Positions 24,401-35,858 are shown, counted from the first letter of the stretch. The stretch is DNA of 64,000 nt from Garcia nutans (GCA_947685225.1 CANTUV010000035.1:41788001-41852000), one strand, 5' to 3'. Numbers and translations are program-made. The notes: a model not told the origin generated them from the sequence alone.

Positions 24401-24683
24401 ATAATCTAACTCTAATACAAAGATAAAATTCATTGGAGATGTAATGAGTTGTCTTGATTGCTTTGTTGAGAAAGTAATAAGATATAAAGATATATATATA
24501 TATCTATACAATGATGAATTGTGAAATTCAGAGAAGATGATTATCTCTAAGGGGGAGAGTAGAAGTTATATGATTTGATAAAATTATGATGTAAGAACAC
24601 GATTATCTTCATATGGAAGTTAAGATGGTGATTTATTCTAAATGGGTTGTTATTATGCTAGGTAATTTCGAGGACGAAATTAT
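21447..24683 (+). other. Non-coding internal region of element B
   Basis: This is 3.2 kb of AT-rich sequence with frequent stops in all frames and no gag, RT, RNase H or integrase motif that I could find. The last 40 bases (TTTCGAGGACGAAATT) resemble the sequence that follows pol in elements C and E. A small GC-richer island at 23655-23740 stands out. Confidence 0.7.
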
Positions 24684-24699
24684 TTAAGGGGGAGAGAAT
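24684..24699 (+). promoter_or_regulatory. Polypurine tract of element B
   Basis: TTAAGGGGGAGAGAAT lies directly before the TGTAATATCC start of the 3' LTR. Element C has the same tract at 52247-52260. Confidence 0.85.
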
Positions 24700-25101
24700 T
24701 GTAATATCCCAAGGTATACCCTAAAAGTTTGGAGCTATTGTTGTATTTGGATTTAATGTGTGTATTGAAGGGAAAGAGAAAAGAAGTGAAGAGAAGATAT
24801 GTGGGTAAATTATGTAAGGAAAATATTATAAGAGCTAGATGGATATGAAGGATAAAATGTATATATAGTATTTGAAAGATATGGGAAATATAAATGCAAT
24901 ATATATAACATATACATATACCTACATATACATCACATATACATGATGTATAAAATGGTGTAGGAAAAGTGAGTTGTATATATATATATTTGTATAATTA
25001 GTTAATAATAATAATAATAATGATAATAAGGACAAAAAGAAAAAGAAGAAGAAAGTCAAAAGGAATTGTGTGTGGTGGAGATTTAATTGTATTAATATTA
25101 A

Positions 25102-25135
<34 letters not shown>

Positions 25136-26236
25136 TGGGATAAGAACGAAGAAAGAAGAAAGGAAATTCATTCTTCTTCTTCTTCTTCTTCTTAGTGAAC
25201 GAGAGAGAGAGAGAGAGAGAAAAAAGCTAGAGAGAGAAAGGTGATTTTGCTTCTATTTACACCAAAATCTTTAGAGCTTTAAGAGAATTGAAGATGGAGA
25301 TTGAAGATTTGACAAGATTTTCAAGTAAGTACTCATCTCTTGGGTTGATTTTATTGATTATATATATATATAAGTCTTTATCTTCTTGTTTTGATTTCTT
25401 TTGGATTGAGGTTATGTTTGGTATGGTTGGTGTGTAAGATGATGATGATGAAAGATTGAAGTAAGTAAATGTGTTGAATTGATATTTAAGTGATGATAAG
25501 TTGAGATAATTGTGAGGAAAATGATGAAATGTTGAGTTAGGATTTGGTATAGATGAATTTTGAAGGGTTTGGTTTTGAATATGGTAAGTTATGTGGAGAT
25601 TGATAGTGGAAGATCAAGAGGGAATTTGGTTTTAGGGTTTTGAAGTGATGAATGATTAAATATATGGTTAATTGTGATTATTGTGTTAAACATGCAAAAT
25701 AGGTGTTAATGACTTTGATTACATCCATTTGAATGAGTTTATGTTGTGTATAATATGTTTAAATGCAATTAGAAGTGTTTTGGCCACAATTAGGGTTTTG
25801 TTTTTGAGTGACACGGCCAAAAGCAAGAAGAGACACGGCCAATTCATGATAGACACGGCCAAGTCAAGGAAAATTGAGCCGTGTTGGATTGATTTTGGAG
25901 AGACACGGCCGTGTCTTATGCATGTGTTTGCTACTGCCAAAATTGTGATGAGAGACACGGCCACAAGCTTGGCCGTGTCCCTCAAATGTGTTAGTTAATG
26001 TTTCTATTCTTTGTTCTTTTTGCATTGGTTTGATTCTCCAAAGGTATTGTTGTACCTAAACCTAAACATAAACACACTTAATACAATAATGATCATTGAA
26101 AAAGTATGTGTAATGCCATTGATTATGTATAATTGAATGATGAATTGATCAATATGATTTGATGATAATGATGATACTATATGAACAATGTTATATTTGA
26201 TGCATTGTGAACCTTGTGAATTGTAATGTGTTATAT
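24700..26236 (+). repeat. 3' LTR of element B, truncated
   Basis: It follows the 5' LTR almost base for base (the region 25719-25985 encodes the same conceptual peptides as 19528-19794). The main difference is a much shorter ATT tract (about 25103-25128). It breaks off at about 26236; the minisatellite, double hairpin and terminal block are missing. Confidence 0.9.
25808..25982. repeat. Palindromic GACACGGCC array (dialect i) in 3' LTR B
   Basis: Same composition as 19618-19795, including the CACAAGCTT-spaced palindrome at 25954-25979. Confidence 0.9.
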
Positions 26237-26613
26237 GATGCATTGTGAACCTTATGTTCAAAATCTCAGTGGCAATGGCATGCCCAATGACATGGGCGTG
26301 TCAATAGGTGTAACACCCTCATACTCTATATAGGTACTATACATATCCCTAGTATACATACAATACGTATATAGAGTGTAAGAATGTCACTCCTAGTTTT
26401 AATTTTAAAAAAAAATCTTATCCAAGTTCAAACATTACTATCTTTAGATTTTAATAACATTTAATAAATCATTATACATATGAATATAAGATTGTGAATA
26501 ATATAACAGAATTAAACTTTACATGTATGCATCACCTTCTAGTTGGTCTCGAAACACTCTTACCCTTCTCGTGGCATAACAGCTTAACTTCCGAATCAAC
26601 CGCATAGCCACCT

Positions 26614-26650
26614 GCGCGATTAAAAATCCGCGCTAAGCCCGAGAGCTTAG
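26614..26650 (-). other. Conserved double hairpin of LTR F
   Basis: On the minus strand, stem I is CTAAGC-6nt-GCTTAG (26650-26633). Stem II has five pairs, GCGCG with CGCGC, then a bulged G and three further pairs (26633-26614). It is followed by CAG. Confidence 0.7.
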
Positions 26651-27160
26651 TAGTACAAATAAATATTAAAATATACTTTACAAAAGAATCATACCTCATA
26701 TTTTTAGCATCATGTTTTATTGTTCTTTTACCACGTTTTCCTTTCTCAATACATTCTTCATATGTTCCCCACTAGTCTCATTAATTATATACATATTTAC
26801 ATAGAACATTCATAATACGATACTTACCCTTTCTATCTCATATACATACACATATACATCATTTTAACAAATCATCATTCAATGACTTATTCAAACCTTT
26901 ATGAAAACAAACCTCACAAATTCCACATTCATATACATGTTACACATCATACAACATTTTCATAAACTCATATCTCAACAAAGCTCCTCAATATATTAAT
27001 ACACATATTACAAAATCATACTTCACAACATCATTTTATTCACAATTCATCAATCATGAATCACACTACCAATAAAGGCAGCCATAGATCTCATTACTCA
27101 TTTATTTCAACATTTAAATATCACATTGACAACAAAGACAGACTCGGGCCCAAAAGACAC

Positions 27161-27586
27161 TAATATGTTATTCAAAGTTCAGAGTTACTGCATTGGTCCA
27201 TAATCACAATGATCAAGCCCGTAGGCAATATATCTCATATCTCTATCCATGGATAGCGTAACAGACCCAGTCTCTTAGATCATCAACTCGGCTAAACTCG
27301 AGGAGATCCTCAACCCGGCTAGACTGTTACTACAATTCACATTTCACATTTTATCAAGTAACAGACCCAGTCTCTTGGATCTCAATTCAAAGAGATCCTC
27401 AACCCGGCAAGACTGTTACTTTTCATATATTTCGTATCAATAATTCACATAGTGTAACAGACCCAGTCTCTTGGACCTCAATTCACTCAAATTGAAGAGA
27501 TCCTCAACCCGGCAAGACTGTTACATTTTCACATTTTCTAAGCATGCCGCCAAATCCAGAACTCTGAAGATTGAATCAACATATTA
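27161..27586. repeat. Inverted-repeat-bracketed minisatellite in LTR F
   Basis: Arms are 27161-27186 and 27560-27586 (core TTATTCAAAGTTCAGAGTT). The interior has three or four repeats of GTAACAGACCCAGTCTCTTG ... GATCCTCAACCCGG units. Confidence 0.75.
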
Positions 27587-28369
27587 GACACACACAATTC
27601 ATTTATTATTTCATTCTCAATTCCATTTCCAATTCTCATCATAATATAGGCAAACATGCCCCATTTATCTCAATTGAAGCATCATAGCCAATCACAATGG
27701 CTTCTTATCTCATTTGAATCATCATAGCCAATCACAATGGCTTCACATTTCATTTCACAATATAACACTTCACTATTCAAGTATATAAATATCTATATAT
27801 ATCATCAATGATATTGAATATCAATTAAACAAACATATCATATAAACATGCTTCAATCATATCATTTACATCATTATAGCTTATAATAGTAATTTCACAC
27901 ATCTCTTTATATCTCAATTGTATTACAATTTATAATAAATTATATTGCACATACCTTTTAATGATCCTCATATCTTCCACTTGCCATATTTCCTCATATC
28001 AGCATCTTTTTCACATTTCATATTTCATTAATAATATATATATATATACATAGCAATTTACATTATTCATAAGTATCAATAATATAATAGATTACTCAAC
28101 ACATTTATAGCTAAATGTGTTAAGATCTAAGAGTATATAAACATACTCAATCAAATAGGGTTTGTACTTACCTTATGTACCACTTACACCAAACTACACA
28201 CTTCCTTTTTCAATTACTCTTCACCACTTGAATTAGAGCCATCCATTTTCTTCACAACCTATTCCATTCAAATAATAAAATATATGAATCTCAATACAAT
28301 TATTCTTAGATTAATCACATACTAGACCTTTAGATCACAAATTACAAACCGACTTCTCTCTCTAGGGCC

Positions 28370-28552
28370 CCACGGGCGTGGCTTAACAACCAATTCTGCC
28401 CAAATGCTCTAAAATGGCCACGGTCGTGGCCTTCCAATCCCCACGGCCGTGGCATATAAAGTGAATCTGTTTCTTGTGTTCAACACCTCCATGGCCATGG
28501 CTTCCAATGGCCACGGTCGTGGCAGCCAATGGCCACGGGCGTGGCACCCAAA
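28370..28552. repeat. Palindromic GCCACGG / CCGTGGC array (dialect iii) in LTR F
   Basis: Repeated palindromes include GGCCACGGTCGTGGC (28417-28431), CCACGGCCGTGG (28441-28452), CCATGGCCATGG and GGCCACGGGCGTGGC. 28417-28460 is close to 10104-10147 of LTR G. Confidence 0.85.
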
Positions 28553-28913
28553 ATACCTCTGTTCCCGGACCAAACACATGTATTCTATGTTTTAAACTCC
28601 ATTAAACACAAACATACATCAATCATACATCAATTATTCAATTCTCCAACTAAAACATATTAAATCCTTACCCACCAATTTCACTAATCCTTCATCATCT
28701 TCACAAAAAAACATTTAAATCTATATATATCTTTCAATCTTTCACTATCATCATCTTAACATATTAACTACCTCAAATCTCAACAATTCATCATCATCCT
28801 CATAACTACCCACATCAAATTCAAACTCAAACCATAGAAATCAATGTAAAGGAATGAATACTTACTTGGTTATTTGCCAAATCTTGAATAAAAATCTTCA
28901 ATCTTCTCAAAAT

Positions 28914-28914
<1 letters not shown>

Positions 28915-28957
<43 letters not shown>
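28915..28957. repeat. (CT)n microsatellite in LTR F
   Basis: About 20 CT repeats, the counterpart of the GA tract after the ATT tract in the other Tekay LTRs. A TAA/AAC tract follows at 29029-29100. Confidence 0.85.
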
Positions 28958-29020
28958 ACCACAAAGAAGAAGAAGCAGAAGAAACAAGAAACTTCTTGCT
29001 TCTTCCGTTCTTATCTTATA

Positions 29021-29064
<44 letters not shown>

Positions 29065-30331
29065 TAACAATAACAATAACAATAATAATAATAATAATAA
29101 TACTAATACTAAAACTTTAAATCTCCACCACATATTCTTTCTTTGACTTTCTTCATCTCTCTTCTTTTTGTCCTTATTATCATTATTATTATTACTTAAT
29201 TATACAAATATATATATACAATTCACTTTCCCTACACCATTTTATATCCCATGTATATATATATGATGTATATGTATATGTCTTATATATATTATCTTTA
29301 TATCTCCCATATACACATATGCATTAAATCCAAATACAACAATAACTCCAAAACTCTTAGGGTCTATTCCTGGATATTACAATGGGCATGTCGGGCAAAA
29401 TTATCTGCACTATAAAATTAAGGATCCAAATTTCATATTTTATAACCTAGAGCCGACTTCTAAAGCAAAGAGGAGAGTTTTGGAGCTGAGATTGAGGGTG
29501 AAGACATACTCTAAACAAGATCTAAACCATGAATCAAGGATTAAAGTGAAGAAATACAAATTATTCGCCATGGATTGTTTGGTTTCTTTTATTCATTACT
29601 CTTGTTCTGTTTTTCTGGTTTTGAATATGAACTAATTCATTTTCTATCTAGATATTGATGAACCCTAGTTTTTGTATGGATTGAATAATTATATTTAGTT
29701 AAATCATTTGATTGAGTTGTTTTATTCTTATGATGCTTAATGATCTATTTCCAATTGATAATAGCATGCTTATTGATTGGTTGCAATTTTCATATTATTG
29801 ACTTGAGAAAGCTTGATATGAATTGAATACTCATAAGGGTTGAGGATTGATTGGAGTAGTAGAGATAGACTTACAAGATCCTTTGGTTTATAGTTCCTTG
29901 TTTTTAATGCAAGCTCTAATTAATTGTGTTTGAGAAGAGATTCCAGCACTCTACTTAGTGATTAGGGATTAATTCACTCGAGAGAGGTTTTAGTCTAAGT
30001 TAGAGGAATGCCAACTCAACTCTATTAAATGATTTAACTGAATTGATGTTCATAATTATCATTGAGGCTAGGGGGATTCAATATCTGGATAGTTTTATTA
30101 CCATCAATCCTTTCTGCTCAACATTTAATTTCCCTTTACTTTAAGTCATTAAATTAATTGTTTTTAATTACACCACATCACAAACCTATTGATTTGCTGA
30201 ACAATGGTTAAGATTTGCACTAGTACTTGACCTTGTCCTCAGTGGAACAATAACTCACTCACTACTTTATTACTTGGTCAACCCGTGCACTTGCGGTATT
30301 GCTATAGCGTAGCTCGCGCGCACCAAGTTTT

Positions 30332-30350
30332 TGGCGCCGCTGCTGGGGAC
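30332..30350 (+). promoter_or_regulatory. Primer binding site of element D (tRNA-Asp type)
   Basis: TGGCGCCGCTGCTGGGGAC starts six bases after the LTR end and closely matches the Athila tRNA-Asp primer site. Confidence 0.85.
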
Positions 30351-30453
30351 AACGGTTTCAATATTAGTAATATAATTAAGACTGTTGATTTAGTTTTATT
30401 TTTATTTGTTTTAACATTGGTTCTTGCTTATTCTTAGGTATTTCCTCCCGTTT

Positions 30454-32013
30454 ATGACCAGAGGTAACTCATCCCAACTGTTTGAGTTAGACCCAGAGCT
30501 AGAAAGAACATTAAGGAGAAAGCGAAAGGAAGAAGAGGAGTTAGTTTTGGAAGACGCAGAAACAGAAATAAATCTAGAAATAGCAGAAGAAGAAGAAGAG
30601 TTTGAAGTGATGGAAGGATTTGCTAAGCCCAATCTCAATGGAGCTGAATCTAGCATCTGGAGGCCGACAGTTGCTACAAATAACTTCAAAATAAAAGCAA
30701 ATGTAATTCAAATGGTGCAGCAGACTTGTCAGTTTGATGGGTTTCCTGATGAAGATCCTAATGCACATATTGAGAATTTTCTGGAGATATGTGACATATT
30801 CAAGATAAATAATGTCTCAGATGATGCAATTAGGCTGAGGTTGTTCCCATTTTCCTTAGAGATAGACCAAAGAAGTGGCTGAAATCTTTTCCTCTAGGAA
30901 CCTTCACCACATGGGGTCAGTTGGCAGAGAAATTCTTAGAAAAATACTTCCCACCGTCCAAAACTGCTAAGTTAAGGAATGATATCTCATCCTTTCTGCA
31001 GCAAGATGGTGAGACCCTTTATGATGCCTGGGAAAGATTTAAAGATTTGTTGAGAAGGTGTCCTCATCATGGACTTCCACTATGGCTTCAAATTCAAACA
31101 TTTTACAATGGGTTGAATTACGTAAGTAAGCAATCCATTAATGCAGCAACTGGTGGTACCATAAACAACAAGACACCTGAACAAGCAAGGGATTTAATTG
31201 AAGACATGGCTATCACCAATTATCAGTGGCAAGCTCCAAGGGAGCAAGGAAAGCTGAAGGCCATGGGTTCACACCAATTAGATCCTGTGGTGGCTTTGAC
31301 AGCCCAATTGGAAGCATTTAATAAAAAATTTGATTCTTTGGCCTCTCCTTCTGGGAAAGTAATGCAGGTGATGTCTTGTGAATGGTGTGGGGGTGGACAT
31401 CAAAGTCAAGAGTGCCAAAGCGGCAACATGTTTGCTAGGCATGAGTAAGTAGACTATGTTGGAAATATGCCAAGGCAATAGCAGAATAACCCCTACAGCA
31501 ACACATACAATCCGGGGTGGAGAAATCATCCAAATTTCTCATGGAATAATCAAAATAATCCAAGACCTCCCCCTGGATTCTAGCAGCCCCAACATCAACA
31601 AGCTACCCCTCCAAGAAAGAGTAATTTGGAGGACATCATGGAGAAATTTATAGCGGCTTCTGAAACTAGGTTCCAATCAACTGAAACCACCATAAGAAAT
31701 AAGCAAGCCTCCATTCATAATTTGGAGAATTAGGTGGGGCAAATTGCCAAGTTGCTCAGTGAGAGACCACAAGGAAGTCTGCCTAGCAACACTAAGGCAA
31801 ATCCTAAAGAGCAGCTCAAGGCAATTACACTAAGGAGTGGAAAAGAGATCAAAGGTAATGTGGATGAGAAAAGAGGAGAAGTGGCAGAGAAAAGGGTTGA
31901 AGTACAAGAAAAAGAAAAAGAAGATGATCCTCCTGTCACTTCGGGAGAGAAAACTGCATTGGAAAGAGAGAAAGAGAAGCAGCCGCAAGAAAGCAGCTCC
32001 ATATTGAAGGAAT
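30454..32013 (+). pseudogene. Athila gag (element D)
   Basis: It starts at the ATG at 30454 (MTRGNSSQLFELDPELE), with an acidic N-terminus. The capsid-like retrotransposon gag domain covers about 30700-31250 (HIENFLEICDIFKINNVSDD; SFLQQDGETLYDAWE). The CX2CX3HX4C knuckle CEWCGGGHQSQEC is at about 31377-31415. Then come the NPYSN and NHPNFSW tail, a helical segment and the linker TLRSGKEIKG. Breaks: a one-base indel near 30858, and in-frame stops at 31446 and around 31478, 31580 and 31732. Three of these look like Gln codons changed to TAG by comparison with the other Athila copies here. Gag would form the virus-like particle; this copy cannot. Confidence 0.85.
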
Positions 32014-32014
32014 A

Positions 32015-33460
32015 GTGAACAAGGACAAGATTGATGCTCAGTTCGGAAAGTTTCTTGAACTTTTTAAACAATTGCACATTAATATTCCATTTGCTGAAGT
32101 TTTGTCACAGATGCCTAAATATGCTAAATTTTTGAAAGATATCCTTTCTAACAAAAGGAAACTTGAGGAAGTTTCTTTAGTGCATTTATCTGAAAAGAGT
32201 TCGGCAATTTTGCAAAAGAGGTTACCTAAGAAGTTAAAAGATCCAGGTAGTTTTACCATTCTATGTTTAATAGGTAACCTTGAGGTCAAGAGTGCATTAG
32301 CTTATTTGGGGGCTAGCATAAGTGTTATGCCCTATAAAATGTTTAAAGAGTTAGGCATTGGTCCAACACTTATGACCATCCAACTTGCTGATAAGTCAGT
32401 AGTCCACCCTCGTGGCATTATAGAAGATGTGTTGGTAAAAGTCGGGGATTTCATTTTCCCCATTGATTTTGTTGTAATTGATATTGATGAGGATGCGGAT
32501 GTTTCACTTATTCTTGGTAGGCCATTTTTAAATGTAGCTCATGCCCTTATCGATGTTCATAATGGCACATTAACTTTGAGAGTGGGTGATGAGAAAGTTA
32601 TTTTTGGGATACATGATGCTATGAAACATTCACTTTCACTTGATGAGGCAGAATCATGCAATGATGTTGTTGAGCATGAGACCGTAAATTGTGTTACTAA
32701 CATTGTTTCCAAGGATCCCCCTGAGTTGTGTTTATTGCAGGAAAATGTAGAGGATCAAGAAGCAATGGAGCAGCTTGCTTTTCTTGAAGCAAGCAATTCG
32801 TTCAAATGCAAGGCATATGAGACTATTGAGATGCCAAAGGAAGAGAAGCCAAAACCATCGGTGATTGATCCACCCAACTTGAAACTAAAGCCCCTTCCAG
32901 ATCACCTTGAGTATGGATTTCTAGCGGAAAAGAAGAATTTACCAATAATTCTGAGTTCCCACCTATCTTCTGAGCAAAAAGAAAAGCTTATTCAGTTGTT
33001 GCAAAAACATAAGAAAGTAATAGCTTGGAAGATAGCAGATATCAAGGGTATCAGTCCATCCTATTGCACTCACAAGATACTGATGGAGGACAAATTCAAG
33101 CCGGTAGTGCAACCACAACGGAGACTAAACCCGAAGATGAAAGATGCAGTGAAGGCTGAAGTGATAAAACTACTTGACGCAGGGATTATATATCCGATCT
33201 CGGATAGTTCTTGCGTGAGCCCAGTCCAAGTAGTACCAAAGAAAGGAGGGATGACGGTAGTCCCTAATGAAAATGATGAGCTGATTCCAACAAGAACAGT
33301 TACCGGTTGGAGGGTTTGCATAAATTACAGGAAATTGAATGATGCAACTAGGAAGGACCATTTTCCTTTACCCTTCATTGATCAGATGTTGAGAGGTTAT
33401 CAGGGCATGAGTATTACTGTTTTTTGGATGGTCTTTCAGGCTATTTCCAAATTCCTATAG
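32015..33460 (+). pseudogene. Athila protease and N-terminal reverse transcriptase (element D)
   Basis: One open frame of 481 codons overlaps the end of gag. Residues about 30-75 are the MPKYAKFLKDILSNKRKLEE block. Residues about 85-185 are the retropepsin-like protease: SALAYLGASISVMP, where other Athila copies have Asp before LGAS, and ILGRPFLNVAHALID further on. Residues about 285-480 begin RT (SPVQVVPKKGG, WRVCINYRKLNDATRKDHFP). The Tyr in place of the catalytic Asp would by itself inactivate the protease. The frame is lost by an apparent one-base deletion near 33389, after which the next frame carries on. Confidence 0.85.
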
Positions 33461-33996
33461 CCCTGAAAGACCAAGAGAAGACTACATTCACCTGCCCATA
33501 TGGGACATTCGCATATCGAAGAATGTCATTCAGGTTGCGCAATGCACCTGCGACTTTTCAAAGGTGCATGGTGGCGATCTTTGATGAACTTGTTGAGGAT
33601 ATTATGGAGGTATTTATGGATGATTTCTCGGTCTATGGCAGCTCATTTGACAAATGTTTGGAAAATCTTGAAAGAGTCTTGATAAGATGTGAGGAAACCA
33701 ACTTAGTGCTTAATTGGGAAAAGTGTCATTTCATGGTTCAAGAAGGAATTGTGCTGGGACACAAAATTTCAAGCAAGGGCATCGACGTAGATCAGGCTAA
33801 GATAGGCACCATTGAGAAGTTACCACCATCCACATCTGTAAAGGCCATCAGAAGTTTTCTAGGACATGCGGGCTTTTATCGGAGGTTCATACAAGACTTT
33901 TCTAAGATAGCCCGACCATTGACAAGACTCCTAGAGAAAGATGTGGATTTTGTTTTTGATGAGGAATGTTTGAGAGCATTCACAACTCTTAAGTAG
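33395..33996 (+). pseudogene. Athila reverse transcriptase, palm and thumb (element D)
   Basis: This continues RT in the next frame: LDGLSGYFQIPIALKDQEKT, then MSFRLRNAPATFQRCM. The catalytic box is FMDD at about 33613-33624 (two Asp retained). LGHKISSKGIDVDQAKI and IRSFLGHAGFYRRFI follow, typical of Ty3/gypsy. It ends at a TAG at 33994-33996, after which RNase H continues in the same frame. The stop lies at a Lys-[stop]-Lys-Leu position where a Gln is common. Confidence 0.85.
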
Positions 33997-33999
33997 AAA

Positions 34000-34413
34000 T
34001 TGACCCATGCTCCAATCATGGTAGCTCCTAATTGGAATCTACCATTTGAACTAATGTGCGATGCAAGTGACTTTACAGTTGGAGCAGTCTTGGGTCAACG
34101 CAAGGAGAAATACTTCCAGCCTATCTACTATGCAAGCAAGACTATGGACACAGCTCAAGCTAATTACACAACTACGGAGAAAGAGCTGCTAGTTGTGGTT
34201 TTTGCTTTTGACAAGTTTAGATCATATCTAATCTTGTCAAAAGTGATTGTTTATACGGATTATTCGGCTTTGAGGTACTTATTTGCGAAGATTGATGCTA
34301 AGCCTAGGCTAATCCGTTGGGTTTTGTTGTTGCAGGAATATGACTTGACAATTCAAGATAAAAAGGGAGCTGAAAATCTTGCAGCAGATCATCTTTCTCG
34401 CTTGGAAAATTGA
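34000..34413 (+). pseudogene. Ty3/gypsy RNase H domain (element D)
   Basis: Visible motifs are FELMCDASDFTVGAVLGQ (first catalytic Asp), TEKELLVVVFAFDKFRSYL (Glu), VYTDYSALRYL (Asp) and NLAADHLSRLEN (final Asp), so the four acidic residues are retained. It would degrade the RNA strand during reverse transcription. The stop at 34411-34413 separates it from the 34417-34620 frame, a linker toward integrase. Confidence 0.85.
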
Positions 34414-34619
34414 AGTTTGGAGAGGTTTGAAGAAGGGGACATTGATGATCACTTCCCCGATGAGAAGCTATACGCCATGGTAAGAGAGGTAAGTAATTTA
34501 AATTTTGAAACACCTTGGTTTGCAGATTTTGCTAACTATTTAGCTGCTAGGGAACTTCCTAAGGACTTAACTTATCAAGTAAAGAAGAAATTCTTTTCTG
34601 ACTTAAAGTATTATTTTTA

Positions 34620-35793
34620 GGAGGATCCTTTTTTGTTTAGATTATATAAGGATCACATGATCCGATGATGTGTGGCATGGCCCGAAACAATGAACATTCT
34701 TAATCAATGCCATACTGGACCAGCTGGTGGTCATATGGGAGCCAATAGGACTGCTCAAAAGGTACTAGAATCAGGATTTTATTGGCCCACTTTGTTTTGG
34801 GATAGCTACGAATTTTGTGAACATATGTGATCATTGCAAAGGACTGGAAACATTTCATCTCATGATGAGATGCCCCAAAATGGAATTGTAGTGTGTGAAG
34901 TCTTTGATGTATGGGGGATCGATTTTATGGGACCGTTTCCAAATTCTTTTGGTAACAAATATATTCTTGTAGCTATAGATTATGTCTCTAAATGGCCGGA
35001 AGCTCAAGCCTTGGCAACCAATGATGCTAGGGTTGTGATGAAGTTTTTGAAGAAGTTGTTTTCTCGATTTGGTACACCAAAAGCAATTATAAGTGATAGG
35101 GGTACTCACTTTTGTAACTTTCAGCTTGAGAAAGTTTTCAAAAGACTAGGAGTTACACATAGGTTTGCTACTCCCTATCATCCCCAAACTAGTGGCCAAG
35201 TTGAAAACACGAATAGGGAGATTAAACGAATTCTGGAAAAAACTGTAGAGCGATCCCGAAAGGATTGGTCCGAGAAATTGGACAATGCTCTATGGTCTTT
35301 TAGGACTACATTTAAAACTCCTTTGGGCACTACGCCGTTTAGACTAGTATATGGAAAAGCTTGTCATTTACCTATCGAAATTGAACATAATGCATATTGG
35401 GCTATTAAACAGATTAACCTTGATCTAGCTCGTGCAGGTGAACAAAGATAGTTGCAGGTAAACGAGTTGGATGAGTGGAGGTTGCAAGCTTATGACAATG
35501 CCAGAATGTATAAGAAGCGTACCAAGAAATGGCATGATGCTCACATCAAGGATAGGAAAGAGTTTCAAGCAGGAGATTAGGTATTATTGTACAATTCAAG
35601 GCTTCGACTCTTTCCGGGCAAGTTAAAGTCTCGATGGTCTGGTCCTTTTACTGTTAAGGAAGTTTTCCCCTATGGAGTGGATGAAATAACTCACCCGGAA
35701 AAAGGAGATTTTAAAGTTAATGGGCACAGGCTCAAATTATACCTCGGAGGGGAAATACAAGACTTGAAGGAGGTTTTACACCTCCAAGACTAG
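34620..35793 (+). pseudogene. Athila integrase (element D)
   Basis: A damaged HHCC zinc region spans 34690-34850 (CHTGPAGGHMGANRTAQK) and contains stops and a frame break. The catalytic core is open from 34834 to 35451: WGIDFMGPFPNSFGNKYIL (first Asp), AIISDRGTHF (second Asp) and GQVENTNREIKRILE (Glu region). Two in-frame TAG stops (35449-35451 and 35578-35580) follow, then a C-terminal segment with PGKLKSRWSGPF, the usual Ty3/gypsy integrase GPY/F-like end, closing at 35793. No chromodomain is present, as expected for Athila. Confidence 0.85.
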
Positions 35794-35840
35794 GGAAGTT
35801 TACCCTACCGTCCAACTAATACGACGTTAAAGAAGTGCTG

Positions 35841-35858
35841 GGTGGGAGACAACCCACC
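35841..35858 (+). other. Hairpin after pol (GGTGGG-AGACAA-CCCACC)
   Basis: A perfect 6-bp stem with a six-base loop lies 48 bases after the pol stop. I recall similar GGGAGGCAACCC-type sequences after pol in other Athila elements, but this could not be checked here. Confidence 0.6.

Larger units (their letters stand above)
18479..26236 (+). mobile_element. Element B: non-coding Tekay-type element (LARD-like)
   Basis: The left LTR is 18479-21427 and the right LTR starts at 24700 and is cut at about 26236. A TGGTATCAGAGC primer site lies at 21435-21446 and a purine tract at 24684-24699. The 3.2 kb between them has no gag or pol frame. The preserved portions of the two LTRs are nearly identical over about 1.5 kb apart from microsatellite length, so it is young. 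It inserted into the 5' LTR of C (left flank CATTA at 18474-18478). The right flank is lost in a deletion. Confidence 0.85.
26309..29381 (-). repeat. Element F: inverted solo Tekay LTR
   Basis: The plus strand begins TGTAACACCC and ends GGATATTACA, the reverse of a B-type LTR; the minus strand runs 29381 to 26309. Flanks ATAGG (26304-26308) and ATGGG (29382-29386) are a one-mismatch duplication, so this is a true solo LTR formed by LTR-LTR recombination. The terminal block and double hairpin match B. The palindromic array is of a different dialect. Confidence 0.85.
26254..30325 (+). repeat. 5' LTR of element D (truncated and interrupted)
   Basis: The parts are 26254-26308 and 29382-30325. 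It contains a short GACACG-type palindrome set (26268-26303 and 29383-29396) split by F, a TATA-like CTATAAAATTA near 29411, and the downstream region shared with LTR A (GATATTGATGAACCCTAG onward). It ends GCGCGCACCA before the primer site. The beginning of the LTR is missing. Confidence 0.75.

Noticed and set aside
21447..24683. A decayed gag-pol in element B
   Set aside because: I read all frames for the RT (F-IDD, LTNAP), RNase H and integrase motifs easily found in C and E and saw none. Only the last 40 bases resemble the end of pol.
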